This document shows, in pieces, positions 11,433-22,866 of a stretch of 64,000 nucleotides of DNA. A model generated the notes under the pieces. That model did no database searches, was not told where the DNA came from, and saw only the letters and a program-made list of their open reading frames with translations. Made by a program: the position numbers and the translations under genes. How positions within the stretch are numbered: position 1 is the stretch's first letter; the number at the start of each line of letters is the position of its first letter. Location of the stretch: NCBI RefSeq assembly GCF_037975245.1, contig NC_092573.1, forward strand, positions 16,232,265 to 16,296,264, read 5' to 3'. This DNA comes from Apostichopus japonicus. Lineage: Eukaryota; Echinodermata; Holothuroidea; Aspidochirotida; Stichopodidae.

Positions 11433-12240
11433 TGTCGATGCGTGTAGTGTTCGGTTTCGGAAATATCTGGTATATTTTTATTTCCTTCAACGAAATTTTT
11501 TAGTAGCCGTCTCAATTTTCGAAAATTCCCTAACCAACATTCTTCATCATACTCGTGCAATTTTGACCCGTCTGTTAGGGTTTGAAGGAGGTTTTTCTAT
11601 ATCGGTTGTCCATAGATGATATTTTGTGCAACATTATGGGTATGTTTTGAAGTGAATTTATTTACGAGAATTGTGAATTTTCAAATTCTGAGCATTGGGG
11701 CTGACGGATATTGTGGGCCGCGATGAAGAATCACCTACAAAAGCAATGATCCACAGGATATGTGATGAAGTCGAACATGATGTGTGACTGGTGAAAATCT
11801 TCAAAAAGGTTATAGATGAGTAAAAAAAAAGTATTTGGAAAAAACTTGGTTCTCAGGCAAAAGTGTACATATGGTTGGTCAGTTTCAAGCCCGAGAAGTG
11901 CCATTTCCGGTGATCTGGGGGTACCAAAAGCAGAAATTTGCTTGTACGCTGCGCGCCAACCAATGGTGGCGCTCCGCTTAGATAGTAATACGCGCACCCC
12001 GGGTTAGAAAATCCTGCATACGCCCCTGGTTGAATGCAGCTTTTCGAGGCCTGGGCAGTGCCATTTACTGCAATCTGGGAGGCAATATTTGCCAAAACAT
12101 TCTTGTGCACTTCGCGCCAACTTATGGTGGCGCTCCACTTAGATAGTGAGCCAGCAGTTATGACTTTTTATTTCATCAATGGCCTGCAACCCCCCCCCCC
12201 CCCCACTTCTGACAAGAAATCTCCGCCACTGGATGAATGC
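11433..12240. mobile_element. TIR-element remnants with two core-module copies
   Basis: The sequence to about 12020 is the reverse complement of much of 22227-22866 and ends in CCTGCATACGCCCCTGG, an inverted relative of the CAGGGGCGTA terminus. Core-module copies lie at about 11885-11990 and 12045-12150, so at least two related elements abut. The junction between them is not resolved. Confidence 0.6.
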
Positions 12241-12429
12241 ATGTAATTAACCTGAATAAATAAGTACACAAGAAAAGAATGTATACGTTAACCATTTATT
12301 CCATGTCTTCCTTGGTCAGTACCCATATCACAACTGTTCTCATCCATATCTTATATTATATAATAATATAAATAAGGCAGACTCAGCAGGAGTCCGGAAA
12401 GGTCACAAAATGACCCTATTGGCATACTA

Positions 12430-13928
12430 TGTAGGCGTACGGGACCATTTCAGTTTGGGGGGAAGAAATTTTTGTGCCCGAAAGTTCCCGTGACACTATC
12501 TAAGCGGAGCGCCACCATCGGTTGGCGCGTAGCGCACAAGAAAATTTTTAGCAAAAAATGCCTCTCAGATTGCCGGAAACAGCACTTCTGAGGCCTTGCA
12601 AGTTGCATCTAAACATTCTTTATTTTATAATCTCACGTTTTAAAAATTTTCACTTCCCCCAAAAAATTAGAAGAAGAAAAAATGGTAACATCACTTTGAA
12701 GGGGAAAAATAGGACAGTATGTTTTTTAAGCTCATATTTAGTTACCGTATTTATTTTTTTAACACAGTTCTCAGCTATCTCCAGAAAAACATATATTGTT
12801 CAACGACACGTAGGCGGAATAATGTCGCTGTGTCGGGTGAGACTGCAATTTGTCTCACAAAACAGTATAAAATGTAACAAAGAATATGATAAAACTGTAC
12901 TTCTAGGCTTGTAGGCACCCCCCCCCCCCACCATCCATTCCATCAAAAAGAAAATGTTTCTTACATACACTCATGTCGGAGATGTCCAGGTATACTGTTG
13001 ACTAGTTAGAAAAAAATGATCGTGCAAAAAGCGTGGTAGCCAAGGGCGGCGGAACCGGAGGGCACAGGGGGCACGTGCCCTCCACTTTTCCTCAGGTTAA
13101 AAATTGTGCCCTTTTTCTACATAAAAATTGAGGTGTCTCAAGTTAGCAAGAGGCCAGGGAACCAGAATGAACACTCGGGAAGGGCCGTTTCCGGCCATCT
13201 GAGGGGTTTGTAAAACCAAAAATTTTCTCGTACGCTCCGCGCCAACCGATGGTGGCGCTCCGCTCAGATAGTCGTGCATACAACTTTGCAAATCCTGGCT
13301 ACCTCATTGACTCAAAGCTATTTGGAATGGGAACCATTTGTTAAGATATTAACAAGAAATAAACTCTAATTCGGAAGATTCCTACATTAGCAACAAGCAT
13401 GATTTCACCTCATTTTGTCTCAAAAGAAAACTTATTCCTTGTTTCCCAATTTGCACATTGGATATTGCAGTGCTAGTATACATATTTTCCTTAAGGGGGG
13501 GGGGGGGGGGGCGTTGATGGAGTGATGTGTATACGCAAATAAGATAATACAATAAGAGTTATAAAGGGTACTAAATATAAGGCTGCATCAGTCCAATCGG
13601 ATTTCTGCAAAGTGCCTTTTGATGTCGGTGCCCCCCCCCCAGATTAAAAGTGCTTCCGCCGCCCTTGGTGGTAGCCCAGATGAGCTGCGCTTACGGTGGT
13701 GTTACACGGAAATATTCTGGCATCCTGATGCTAAATAAAGAAAATCATGGAATTGTCGAGCAAAAATTTGAAAACGATTCGGGCAATCTACTGCATATTT
13801 ATATAGATTTATTATTTTTTCCCCTCTTAGGCTGCCCGAATTTTTCAGGACTTTTGCCCGAATTTCTTGTCCTCTGGAACTTTGGGGGGGGGCAGTCTAC
13901 CCCCTGCCCCCCGCCTCGTACGCCTATG
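12430..13928 (-). mobile_element. copy 1 of a ~1-kb TIR element (TAGGCGTACG ends), interrupted
   Basis: The same sequence as 14333-15343 and 43397-44392 but in the opposite orientation. It begins TGTAGGCGTACGGGACC and ends GCCTCGTACGCCTATG. It is split by the 13041-13667 element; removing that insert and one 8-bp duplication restores the arrangement seen in the other two copies. A core-module copy lies at about 12490-12600. No transposase. Target duplications at the outer ends are not recognisable. Confidence 0.75.
13041..13667. mobile_element. 627-bp hAT-like element inserted in copy 1
   Basis: Terminal CAAGGGCGGCGGAA and (inverted) CAAGGGCGGCGGAA are perfect TIRs. Exact flanking duplication GTGGTAGC lies at 13033-13040 and 13668-13675. 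Uninterrupted GCTACCAC or equivalent in the paralogous copies (near 14640 and 43680) is the empty site. The element carries a core-module copy at about 13160-13275 and long C/G runs. The CAAGG terminus plus 8-bp TSD indicates hAT. It is the reverse-orientation sibling of 54767-55414. Confidence 0.9.
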
Positions 13929-14332
13929 CTTATTGGTATGTAGGTTGCAGGCATATGACAGGTAATATTATACAGTGAATAATAATGGTCGATTAGATAA
14001 TAGCTAATATATCACATCGGTAATAATGGATGGTCGATTAGATAGTAACTAATATATCACATACTGGCAGGGGGTAGGAAGCTTTCAAACAGTGGCCGGG
14101 GGGGGGGCGGCACCGAAACCGATACACATCGGCCCTATATATGATGTGTTAGTACAGTATGCTATCAATACTATTATGGTGGACGGGATTAATTAAAATA
14201 AAATATTAAAATTGACACAGGCTTAAGATATCCAAGAGACAGATCTTCATCGAAGGGGCACATTTCATTTGCCAGTAAGGGCACATTTGCTATTTTGAAA
14301 AAAGGTGGGGGAGGGGGCTCGTGCCCCCAGTG

Positions 14333-15343
14333 CATCGGCGTACGAGGCTGGGGGCAGATTGCACCCCAAATTTCCAGAGGACAAGAAATTCGGGCAAAAG
14401 TCCTGAAAAATTCGGGCAGCCTAAGAGGGGAAAAATAATAAATCTATATAAATATGCAGTAGCTTGCCCGAATCTTTTTCCAATTTTTGCCCGACAATTC
14501 CGTGGAGAGCGTTTTGTGTTATTTGTTTTGTGACATTAATATAAACATAGGCCTAATGATTTCCTTATTTAGCATCATGATGCCCAAAAAATTCCATGTA
14601 ACACCACCGTAAGCGCTGAACCGCAGCTCATCTGGGCTACCACGCTTTTTGCACTATCGCCCAAAATTATTAACAGGGAACGCCGCTCACAATCGTGGTG
14701 ACATGCATGACGGCAAATGATTGTATGTTATTGGTATGCGATGTAATAACCAACGCATGCCTATATGATATGCACATTAACATGTTGAACGCGCGCGTAG
14801 CGCGCGAAAAATTTTGGTACTATTTTTCGGGCAAGTCGTTACAGCCCCCCTCCCCCAAATCAAATTGGGCTCTTACGCCTGTGGTAGTAAACATTTAAAA
14901 CTTCCCGAAATAATTCATTCGACGTGGGTTTCGCTTTGTAAACTCTTTTTTTATTTAGAAATATTTATGTAGAAAAAGGGCACATTTTTAACCTGAGGAA
15001 AAGTGGGGGGGGGGGCACGTGCCACCTGTGCACCCCCGGTTCCGCCGCCCTTGACTACAAGTCTAAAACGATCGTTACAATTTTTTCTTCTTCTAATTTA
15101 CCAAATTTTTGGGGAGGTGTAAATTTCTAAAACGTGCGATTATAAAATAAAAAATGTTTAGATGCAACTTGCAAAGCCTCAGAAGTGCCATTTCCGGCAA
15201 TCTGAGAGGCAGCTTTTGCCAAAAATATTCTTGTACGCTACGCGCCAACCGATGGTGGTGCTCGGCTTAGATAGTGTCACGGGAACTTTCGGGCACAAAG
15301 GTTTCTGCCCCCCCCCCGACTGAAATGGTCCCGTACGCCTATG
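14333..15343 (+). mobile_element. copy 2 of the ~1-kb TIR element, 8-bp TSD
   Basis: Starts CATCGGCGTACGAGGC and ends CCGTACGCCTATG. It is flanked by exact CCCCAGTG at 14325-14332 and 15344-15351. It lies head-to-head with copy 1, giving a large inverted repeat with a spacer of about 400 bp. The middle (about 14700-15055) has been replaced and includes a partial CAAGGGCGGCGGAA-family end at 14960-15052. A core-module copy occupies about 15170-15285. Confidence 0.8.
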
Positions 15344-15729
15344 CCCCAGTGCCTCCCGGCTCATACCCCCTGAATACTGGACATATATTTTTGAAAACTC
15401 TGTGATAAAGTTGCCAATTTTTCTCTCTACGCAGCTAGGAAATGAAAAAGAAAACATCCCTGAAGATGAAACAACCAACAATAACCAGAATGCAAAATGC
15501 ATTGAGGTTTCGATGACTTCAATGCACTAGACTTCTGCTCGTTAGTATAACCAGAACTAGCTGTTACAATAACACTATGGCATGCTAACACAGGTCAGTC
15601 TACTGCACGTGGTTGTACACACCTCCATCAATAGCAGTAGGGTTCTTGTACTCAATGTTATGAATCCACACACCAAGTATTACAAAACCAAACCAAATCT
15701 CTAATAACTTCGCACATTAAGGTTGCAGA

Positions 15730-16300
15730 GGAGTCCACTTATGGACAAGTTAGATTGGAATATGCCCACGAAACTTCAAAGAATCAACTTGAAAATAATA
15801 CAGGTCAATGGAGGTCAACCTGAGGTCAAAGGTCACCCAAATGCAGTTCGACTATTGTATTACAATAGCATAACTCCCAACCCTGTCAGTGGTAGTTTCA
15901 CAAGTTATTGAAAACACATATTGACCCATAAATGACCTTTGGTGACCTTTGGATCACATCACTTTTATTTTGGAAAATGTGCCCCTACTTCATTCACAAC
16001 TTGTCCTAATATACCAGCCATGTCAGAATTTGTGACTAGAAGTTGTTGCAAAACTTAGCATAAGTTGGGAGTTTTTTGCACATAATCAACCTTGAATGAC
16101 CTTGAATGACCAAATGGTTTTTATAAAAAATGCTCCCATTGATGATGTGCACTCTGTCCTAAAATTCCAACCTTGATGGACATTTGGTTCTCACGTTATT
16201 GCAAAATTACTAGTTTTTGACCCCTAATTGACCTTTGTTGACCTTGGATTATAATACCGTTATGTTTTGAAACGATCCCTTTACCCATTCACAACTTTCC
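15730..16300. repeat. degenerate GGTCA-rich dispersed repeat
   Basis: Repeated GACCTTTGG, GAGGTCAA and TGACCTTGAA strings in both orientations. It contains a perfect AGGTCA-A-AGGTCA at 15823-15835, a DR1 nuclear-receptor half-site pair. It resembles the tandem repeat in STOML2 intron 7 and segments at 44.6-45.7 kb and 50.6-50.9 kb. The LINE begins immediately beyond it. Confidence 0.7.
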
Positions 16301-18670
16301 AATTGGAGTAAGGTCCCTCTGCGACCAGACACCCAGTAAACGTTTGAGCCTCGAAAGCTAAGGAAGAAAATTCAAACTGAAAAGGTCTGATCTGTTATTT
16401 GTAAAAGAGACGCCCAAAAAAGCAACAGGACCGTTAGACCAGTTCAACCCAAAGATGTTACGGAACCATGGCTCCTTCTGTGTCTGTCTACCTAGTGGGA
16501 AAAGGGAAGATTTTTCCATATTGACTTTTAGACCAGACGACTTCTCAAAAGTACTAAAAGTACTAATAGTTTCTTTTAAAGAACTGTAACTACCGTCTAA
16601 AAACATGGTCGTATCGTCCGCATATTATAAAATTTTAATGTTGTTGTCAAATAGAGATATACCATTGATAGCATTATTATCATTTACACACAGTGTGAGA
16701 ACCTCAGCACAAATTAGAAATATATAAGGGCTTAAGGGACAACCTTGGCGTACCCCACGGGATATTTTAAAATCAAGGCATGAGTACCCATTGTTAATGG
16801 TTCTGACGGAAATGTTAGAATACATAGTTTTAACCCATTTAATAAAACTTTCCCCAAAACCAAGGAATCTAAGGGAGGTGAAAATAAACTCCCATTCCAC
16901 ACTGTCGAATGCTTTTCCAAAGTCCACGAGGAACAGTAAACCTGTTTTGTTACTCGTGTTACAATACTCAATTAAATCTAGAACAAAGCGGACGTTTTCC
17001 CCAATAAAGCGGTTTTTAAGGAAACCCGTCTGGTTATTGCTAATCATTTGGAAAGAACAAGTTTAATTCTTTTTGATAACACTTTTGCGCAGATCTTGTA
17101 ATCAGTGTGAGATTGGACGATAGTTCTTAATAAAGTCCTTATCCTTGCCATGCTTTGGAATTAAGGTAATAATTGCACGACCCTGCTCGGCAGACAAGTC
17201 AAAATTAGTATTAGCGTAATTTAAAGCATTTACTACACAATCCCCTGTAACTGGCCAAAATTTCTTGTAAAATTCGACTGAAAGTCCATCGCTACCAGGA
17301 AATTCACCAATGGACAGTGAATTCAGAGCGTCAACACACTCGGCAGACGTCAGAGGCCCATCACAGCAATCTGCTTCATCCATACTCAGCTTGTTAAAAT
17401 TAAGTATATTGGAAAAAAATAATGATGGGTCCACCTCTCCCCTGGTATGCAAAGTGGCGTAGAAGTCCCTCAGATTAGCCAAGATTTCCTGTTTTTCAGT
17501 AAGTATGTCGTTATTATCAGTTTTCAATCTATGGATAACATTATTTGCTTTATTATGTTTTTCGAGATTTAAAAAAATACTTTGAGTTTCTTTCACCATA
17601 TTCGACCCACTGCGCTCGCAACCTAACGATGATCCCATCAAGCTTTTTTTGATACAGGGATTCGAGCTCTGATCTCGTATCTTTAAATTTCTCAAAGTTT
17701 CCACTGAGCCTAAATCGTAATAAGACCTTTGGAGCTGGGATATCTTATTCAAAAGATTCCTTTCATAGTGACGCTTTAGTTTTGCTTTTAATTTTGAATA
17801 GCTAGTAGTAGCCATACGGACTTTATATTTAATAAACTCCCACTTAACACTGGGATTAAGATCATTTACACCATTCAGCTCGGAATGTAACAGGCGTGTA
17901 ATCTGATCAACATATATGGAATCCTTTAACAAAGAATTGTTTAGCTTCCAGTACCCAGGACCCCGTATATCAGAAGAGCATTTGGTGTTTAATATAACAA
18001 TTGGAAATCAACTGAAGCAAATGTCTAGAAATTAGAAAGCAATCTAGTCTACAATGGATCCCAGAAATAGTATTGGAAGACCAAGTAAAATCGGACTTAA
18101 AGGGATTGCGTTCACGCCAAACATCGACCAAAATCGAAAACATTCATCAACTCTAAACAATGCTCTCTGGCGTGAAAATTAGTCTGTGGAGCTCCCCCTT
18201 CTTATCGATGTCAGTATTGAAAACAAAATTAAAATCTCCCCCGATTATACAACTTTCACAGGCAAAGCCACAAATATCGGCTGACAGCCTATCAAAGAAG
18301 GTCGGAGAGTCTATGTTGGGGGCATAAATGCAAACAATAGAATACGTTTTATCAAGAATCTGCACATCTAGAATAATAAAACGACCATGGTTGTCAAGTT
18401 TGTAACCGTCACATCTAGACTGGGGTTCAAAAGAATACAAGAACCCCTACTAGCTGAAGACCCGTGAGAATAAAAATACCTTCCCACCCCATTCTTGACT
18501 CCATCGATGCTCGTCAAGCACGGTACTATGGGTTTCTTGAATAAAGGAAATATGGTTATTGTGGTTTTTTAAAAAGGCAAAAACCTTGTTGCGTTTGGAA
18601 AAGTGCCTGAGACCCCTAGCATTATAGGTTACACTTTTAATATTAGAGATTGAAATAGCAGCGATCTAGC
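16300..18670 (-). mobile_element. degenerate Tx1/L1-like non-LTR retrotransposon
   Basis: The minus strand encodes, in order, an APE-type endonuclease (about 18660-18153: YNARGLRHFSKRNKVFAFL, later YAPN and GGDFN) and a reverse transcriptase (about 17930-16360). RT landmarks are IITLIPKHGK, NYRPIS, DFGKAFDSVEW (motif A), GVRQGCPLSPYIF (motif B) and YADDT (motif C), then FLGV. A TAA stop directly precedes YADD, frameshifts follow NYRPISH and interrupt the region before MISNNQTGF, and the endonuclease frame is broken. The 3' end (after the RT) is missing. The motifs are closest to what I know of the Tx1/L1 group. It is inactive. Confidence 0.9.
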
Positions 18671-18998
18671 CTACTATAGACAAAAGTAATTATAATAAGT
18701 TTACCGCTATATGTAATCCTAAGGATCCAAGGCACATATATAAAACAATGAAGAACTGCACACAACTACATCTGATCAATTCGTTGAGGCGAGGTTTTAA
18801 TAAAATGAAAGGAAAAAATAAGTCAATCCCACAGGAAAAAGGTTTAATTTGAAAATATCAAACCAAGTCCTAATTATCCCATAAGGAAACAAGGCCCAGG
18901 GAAAGGGGGCCATTTGGACTGTATCGACTTCACAGTGAATAAAAAGTAAAGTCTTAAGAAGGTGTCCGCCAAATCTGCGACTGGAAAACAAAAGGACT

Positions 18999-19129
18999 TT
19001 ACTGCTCAAGAAACTTGTATGGACGACCACCTGCAAGTCTCCACTGACCTCTCTGGAAGCGTAGCTTGGTGCCGTTTCTGTAGAGATCCGATACCTTGGT
19101 TGCCCACTTCTTCTTCTCTTTGAAATCTC
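18999..19129 (-). CDS. candidate terminal coding exon, unidentified gene
   Basis: On the minus strand, a possible acceptor TTACGCCAG (AG at 19131-19130) opens a 131-nt segment ending in TAA. It has two bases of a split codon, then 42 codons: a basic stretch (EKKKWATKVSDLYRNGTKLR) followed by FQRGQWRLAGGRPYKFLEQ and stop. Third positions are G/C-biased against AT-rich surroundings (e.g. AAC GGC ACC AAG), which supports real coding. The 3' flank looks like UTR until the LINE at about 18.7 kb. I do not recognise the family and found no upstream exon. The acceptor's pyrimidine tract is weak; an upstream ATG at 19190 is an alternative. Confidence 0.4.
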
Positions 19130-20134
19130 CTGGCGTAAGGTCATCAGTGACAGAAAAAACATATTTCAATAACAAAACAGTAATGTGCACTATTGTTACA
19201 CTTTATCGTAAAGGTTCTTATAAAATATTTACCCCATATTTACAAAAGCAGTTTTGTAAATTTATAACTGTATCCCAATATTAGTTTCACACTTTGTAGA
19301 CCACAGACAATTTTAATGATTAAGGCAGTCATGCATATTTGCAATTTAGAACAGACACTGATCTTATCAGTATCAGTATTGTGCTCTAATTACAGTGTTC
19401 TAAATTCATTACAGTGAGTTGATTCCTCAAACTTTCTACTCTTAAAACTATTGCAAACTGTCATATGGAAACAACAGACTTATGAGACTCTTGTAGAAAC
19501 AAGCTCTCAATATCACTGTTGTGAAGAAGACATAATAGTAGTGTTTGACAATATTTGACATCTTTCTTGTAGAGCAATATGCTGACCTCTTTTGGGATGC
19601 CTTTTACATATACAGTGTATATAGATATTTGGCTATTTAGCTCAAGAATTTCAAAGATGTTCCTTGATAGATATGAAAGCATGAATATCTAAAGTAACAT
19701 CCATATGTGGTGGTGATGAACAAGTGATTTGCTCAGCTTCATTGCATATAAGATAGCATGCTGTATACAACAATTAACATGTCCCCTTTATTGATATAAA
19801 TAATCATAACTAACTGTTAGAGAAAACAAGCTAGAGTGAGACAAAAACTTATTTAGAATTTACTGACAATTTGGAAAAATTACCAACATAGGTATGCCTT
19901 ACCACCTATGATGGTATGTTACACCTATGATGATATATTAACCATACACGCACACACACACACACGTCATCATAATGCATAGTTACGATTGTCATCGAAA
20001 CCAAAAACGCTCCAATGAATCGATCAAACTCCATTTAGTTTTCAGGCAATAGATCATACAATCTCCAAAAAGTTAGGTATATGGCACACTGTAGTCAGAG
20101 ACCTGGTGGGTCCATATGAACCACTCCTGTCAAC

Positions 20135-20365
20135 AGTCAAACGCCGGAAACTGGCGTGGTTTGGCGTCCAGGGCACTGTAGAGGGCGGTCGCAGACGAGG
20201 ACGTCAGAGGAGAAACTGGTCCGACAACGTGAAGGACTGAACCGGCTTGGACATGCAAGACCTGCTCGCCACTGCTGCTAACAGATCTGCATGGAGGACG
20301 ATGTCAGCTGCAACCGTTATGTCTCCCCGACGACTTCACAGTCATGGGACTGAGTGAGTGAGTGA
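20135..20365 (+). mobile_element. 3' end fragment of a non-LTR retrotransposon
   Basis: Translates as LLSTVKRRKLAWFG, then EGGRRRGRQRRNWSDNVKD, then a TGA where Trp is usual, then MSPRRLHSHG and stop. This is the familiar extreme C-terminus of several animal non-LTR reverse transcriptases (KRRKLxWFGH...GRRRGRQRKxW). An internal deletion removes the segment after WFG. It ends in tandem GAGT units and then ACGT units, as expected of a 3' microsatellite tail. It is a 5'-truncated, dead copy. Confidence 0.8.
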
Positions 20366-20579
20366 GTACGTACGTACGGGAGCTACGTGGAAAACGCGCA
20401 CGTATTTTCGATCGGATGTACGCATTTACTGTTACATTCGAGGCGAATTCCGCAGTACATAATGCACGCGCGCGCTCGTACACGCTGTTTCATTCAAGTC
20501 CAGTATACTTGATCAAGTCATATAACTTATATATATCGGAGTATAGCCTAGAATAACATAAATATTGGGGTACAATCTA

Positions 20580-20719
20580 TATAATATATATATATATATA
20601 TATATTAGGAAATAAAATATAACATATATATTGGAGTACGGTATAAACTATAATATATATATATATATATATATGGGTATGTATTGGGTAATAATCTATA
20701 ACACACACACACACACGCG

Positions 20720-20787
<68 letters not shown>

Positions 20788-20790
20788 ACC
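20580..20790. repeat. AT and CA microsatellites
   Basis: (TA)n runs at about 20582-20606, 20654-20674 and 20740-20785, with a (CA)n tract, interrupted by CGCG, at 20701-20739. Alternating purine-pyrimidine DNA flanks the tRNA-like sequence. Confidence 0.95.
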
Positions 20791-20805
20791 TCTCAACAAT
20801 CAGCA

Positions 20806-20877
20806 AACATAGCCTAGTGGTAGGGTGTCCGTAAATATAAAGCGGGAAGGCCCGGGTTCGAATCCCGGGGGAGGCTG
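20806..20877 (+). other. tRNA-like sequence (likely SINE head), not a functional tRNA
   Basis: A-box-like TAGCCTAGTGG (20810-20820) and a perfect B box GGTTCGAATCC (20855-20865) sit at tRNA spacing. The T arm pairs CCGGG with CCCGG. The 3' acceptor strand GGGAGGC has no complement at the 5' end, and the anticodon arm is poor, so it cannot fold into a standard tRNA. Probably a Pol III-type SINE remnant. It is flanked on the left by (TA)n. Confidence 0.65.
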
Positions 20878-21192
20878 GAAGTTTTTTCACTGTTTTGATT
20901 TTCCAACTCATTACGATTTCAATTACATACATATTCATTGGCCTTTGTCGTTTACCTCCATTTCATTAACATAAAGTCTGTTCAAAGTAGAAAGACTTGG
21001 GACCCCTTAACAACTATCAGTTCTATAAACATATGTAATCCGTTCTTTGCTCCTTAATCCGCTTCCAATATAATGTAGTCATGATTTAGTTGTTTCTTAT
21101 TCCATCAATACAACTTACACTTATCAAGCGTCATACTTCCATTGTGTTAAATTTTGTACCTTTCATTCGACTGCCAAGTATTGTGGACGAAG

Positions 21193-21193
21193 G

Positions 21194-21278
<85 letters not shown>
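21193..21278. repeat. (TA)n(CA)n(TA)n microsatellite
   Basis: Compound microsatellite immediately left of the inverted tRNA-like sequence. A further (TA)n lies at about 21500-21538 on the other side. Confidence 0.95.
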
Positions 21279-21280
<2 letters not shown>

Positions 21281-21406
21281 TTGTGTCACGAACCACTCGA
21301 CCAGAGTGATTCTACTGTTGCGTTAAAGTCAATTTATACGCTCTAACGCAACAGTAGTTGTCGAGTGTGGTCGAGTGGTACGGACTTCGGTTCGTGACAC
21401 AAAGAT
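21277..21406. repeat. imperfect inverted duplication of a tRNA-like head
   Basis: ATCTTTGTGTCACGAACC at 21277 reappears inverted, ending at 21406. ACCACTCGACCA also pairs between arms, and the inner 14 bp CTACTGTTGCGTTA (21312-21325) pairs perfectly with 21344-21357 around an 18-nt loop. The right arm has A box TGGTCGAGTGG (21368-21378) with a B box-like TGTTCGATTCC at 21411-21421, at tRNA spacing. The left arm lacks the nine-base insertion of the right (between CGAACC and ACCACTCG). A transcript would form a long hairpin directly upstream of the hammerhead motif. Confidence 0.85.
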
Positions 21407-21424
21407 CCCGTGTTCGATTCCTAC

Positions 21425-21466
21425 CTTCGCCTGATGAGTCCCAATAGGACGAAACAGGTCGTGAAG
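21425..21466 (+). ncRNA. type I hammerhead ribozyme motif
   Basis: The conserved core is complete: CTGATGA (21431-21437), stem II hairpin GTCC-CAATA-GGAC, then GAAAC (21451-21455), AG, and GTC (21458-21460), after which cleavage would occur. Stem I is CTTCGC (21425-21430) with GTGAAG (21461-21466), six pairs with one G-U. Stem III is minimal (A-U and C-G with a 2-nt loop), as in hammerheads of animal retroelements that act best as dimers. Stem II is almost identical to the schistosome satellite hammerhead. Activity is inferred, not shown. Confidence 0.85.
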
Positions 21467-21496
21467 TGGAATTTTTATGGTGTGTTATTCTTTACT

Positions 21497-21540
<44 letters not shown>

Positions 21541-21588
21541 ACCTTTACAACTATCAACTTTAATGAGGGAGAAATTATTGTGAATCTA

Positions 21589-22005
21589 TTAACATATTAT
21601 CATTTTGTGTTTATAGTTATAAAAACTGTTGGGAGCAAAATAAGAAGCAAATAATAACTTAAAATTCTGCATTTGTCGAAAAACTGTTTCTCTGAAAATT
21701 TCGAATAGTTCATCCAAATTCCCGCTATTATGGCCTATATTGCTCCAACTCATCAGGCCGTCCTGGTTCCCGACGTTACAAGCCTCTGTCACGACGCTAC
21801 TGGCCGCCCTGGTACCGTGGTATGTCTCATCGAAATTTGATCCCACCCCGCCTCCCCTTCCTAGATTTCCCCTTCTTCGTCGTAAAACGTCAACTTCAGC
21901 TGACATTTTGTTCTGAAATTTCGGCTTCCTCAAAATTTGGACGGTTTTTGTCGCTTTTGCATTCGGCTTTTTATTGAAATAGTGACTTTTAGGACAAAAT
22001 TCCAC
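21589..22005 (-). CDS. unidentified 138-codon open frame
   Basis: A complete ATG-to-stop frame with an Arg/Gly-rich patch (DVLRRRRGNLGRGGGVG) starting about residue 39. An internal ATG (MSAEVDVLRRRR) is an alternative start. No domain, signal peptide or membrane segment is seen. It lies among retroelement remnants and may be an ORF1-like or first-exon fragment of one. No splice signals or neighbours help. Low confidence that it is expressed. Confidence 0.25.
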   Translation of the reverse strand: MEFCPKSHYFNKKPNAKATKTVQILRKPKFQNKMSAEVDVLRRRRGNLGRGGGVGSNFDETYHGTRAASSVVTEACNVGNQDGLMSWSNIGHNSGNLDELFEIFRETVFRQMQNFKLLFASYFAPNSFYNYKHKMIIC

Positions 22006-22226
22006 CTAAACTGTGTTATTATTATTGTTATAAATAAGGCTGATTACTATCTGAAGCGGAAAAAATGATCACTTGGTTGCCTGAAATTCATATTGCCGCT
22101 AATAGAAATGATCCAGCTGTTCGATCTAGCACTACCGTGGAGTGCATGCATTCCTAAATATATATACTCATAGACATGGGTGGCGAATTGTTTCATATAA
22201 TTGGGGGGGGGGGGGGATTTGCTTGG

Positions 22227-22866
22227 ATGCAGGCGAATTACTAACATAGCGGAGCGCCACCATTAGTTGGCGCGCAGCGTACAAGAAATTTCTGGTTTTT
22301 ATAGCCCCCCAGATCACCGGAAATGGCACTTCTCGAGCTTGAAAATAACCGACCAGATGTACACTTTTGCCTGAGAACCAAGTTCATAACCTTTTTCAAG
22401 ATTGTCACCAGTCACACATCATGTTCGACCTCATCGCATCTCCTGTGGATCTTTGCTTTTGTAGGTAATAATTCTACGTAACGCCCCACAATACCCGTCA
22501 GCCCCACTTTTCAAGGGTTAAGCCCGTTATTTGTTCACAATTTGAATAATAAATTCACTTCAAAACATACCCATAATGTTGCACAAAATTTCATCTATGG
22601 ACAACCCATATAGAAAAACCCCCTTCAACCCCTAACAGACCGGTCAAAATTGCACGAGTAGAGGGAAGCATGATGAATAATACGTTGGTCAAGGAATTTT
22701 CGAAAATTCAGACATAGTTAATTATTGGTGTACAAACATTAAAACCTCCTATAACGGCTACTATAAAATTCGATATCATAAAAAAAAAAATCAAAAAAAT
22801 ATGCTCGAGGGGCGGAGGGGGAGGGGCGGTCTGCACCCCCCCCCCCACTTGGCTACGCGCCTGCGG
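22227..22866 (-). mobile_element. TIR element related to 11.4-12.0 kb, with core module
   Basis: The sequence from GATGCAGGCG at the left to TGGCTACGCGCCTGCGG at the right is the reverse complement of the 11433-12020 remnant. The core module occupies about 22245-22345. The ends are divergent versions of CAGGGGCGTAGCCA. No coding capacity and no clear target duplication. Confidence 0.6.

Noticed and set aside
20806-20877. Functional tRNA gene
   Set aside because: The B box and T arm are good, but the acceptor stem does not pair and the anticodon arm is poor.
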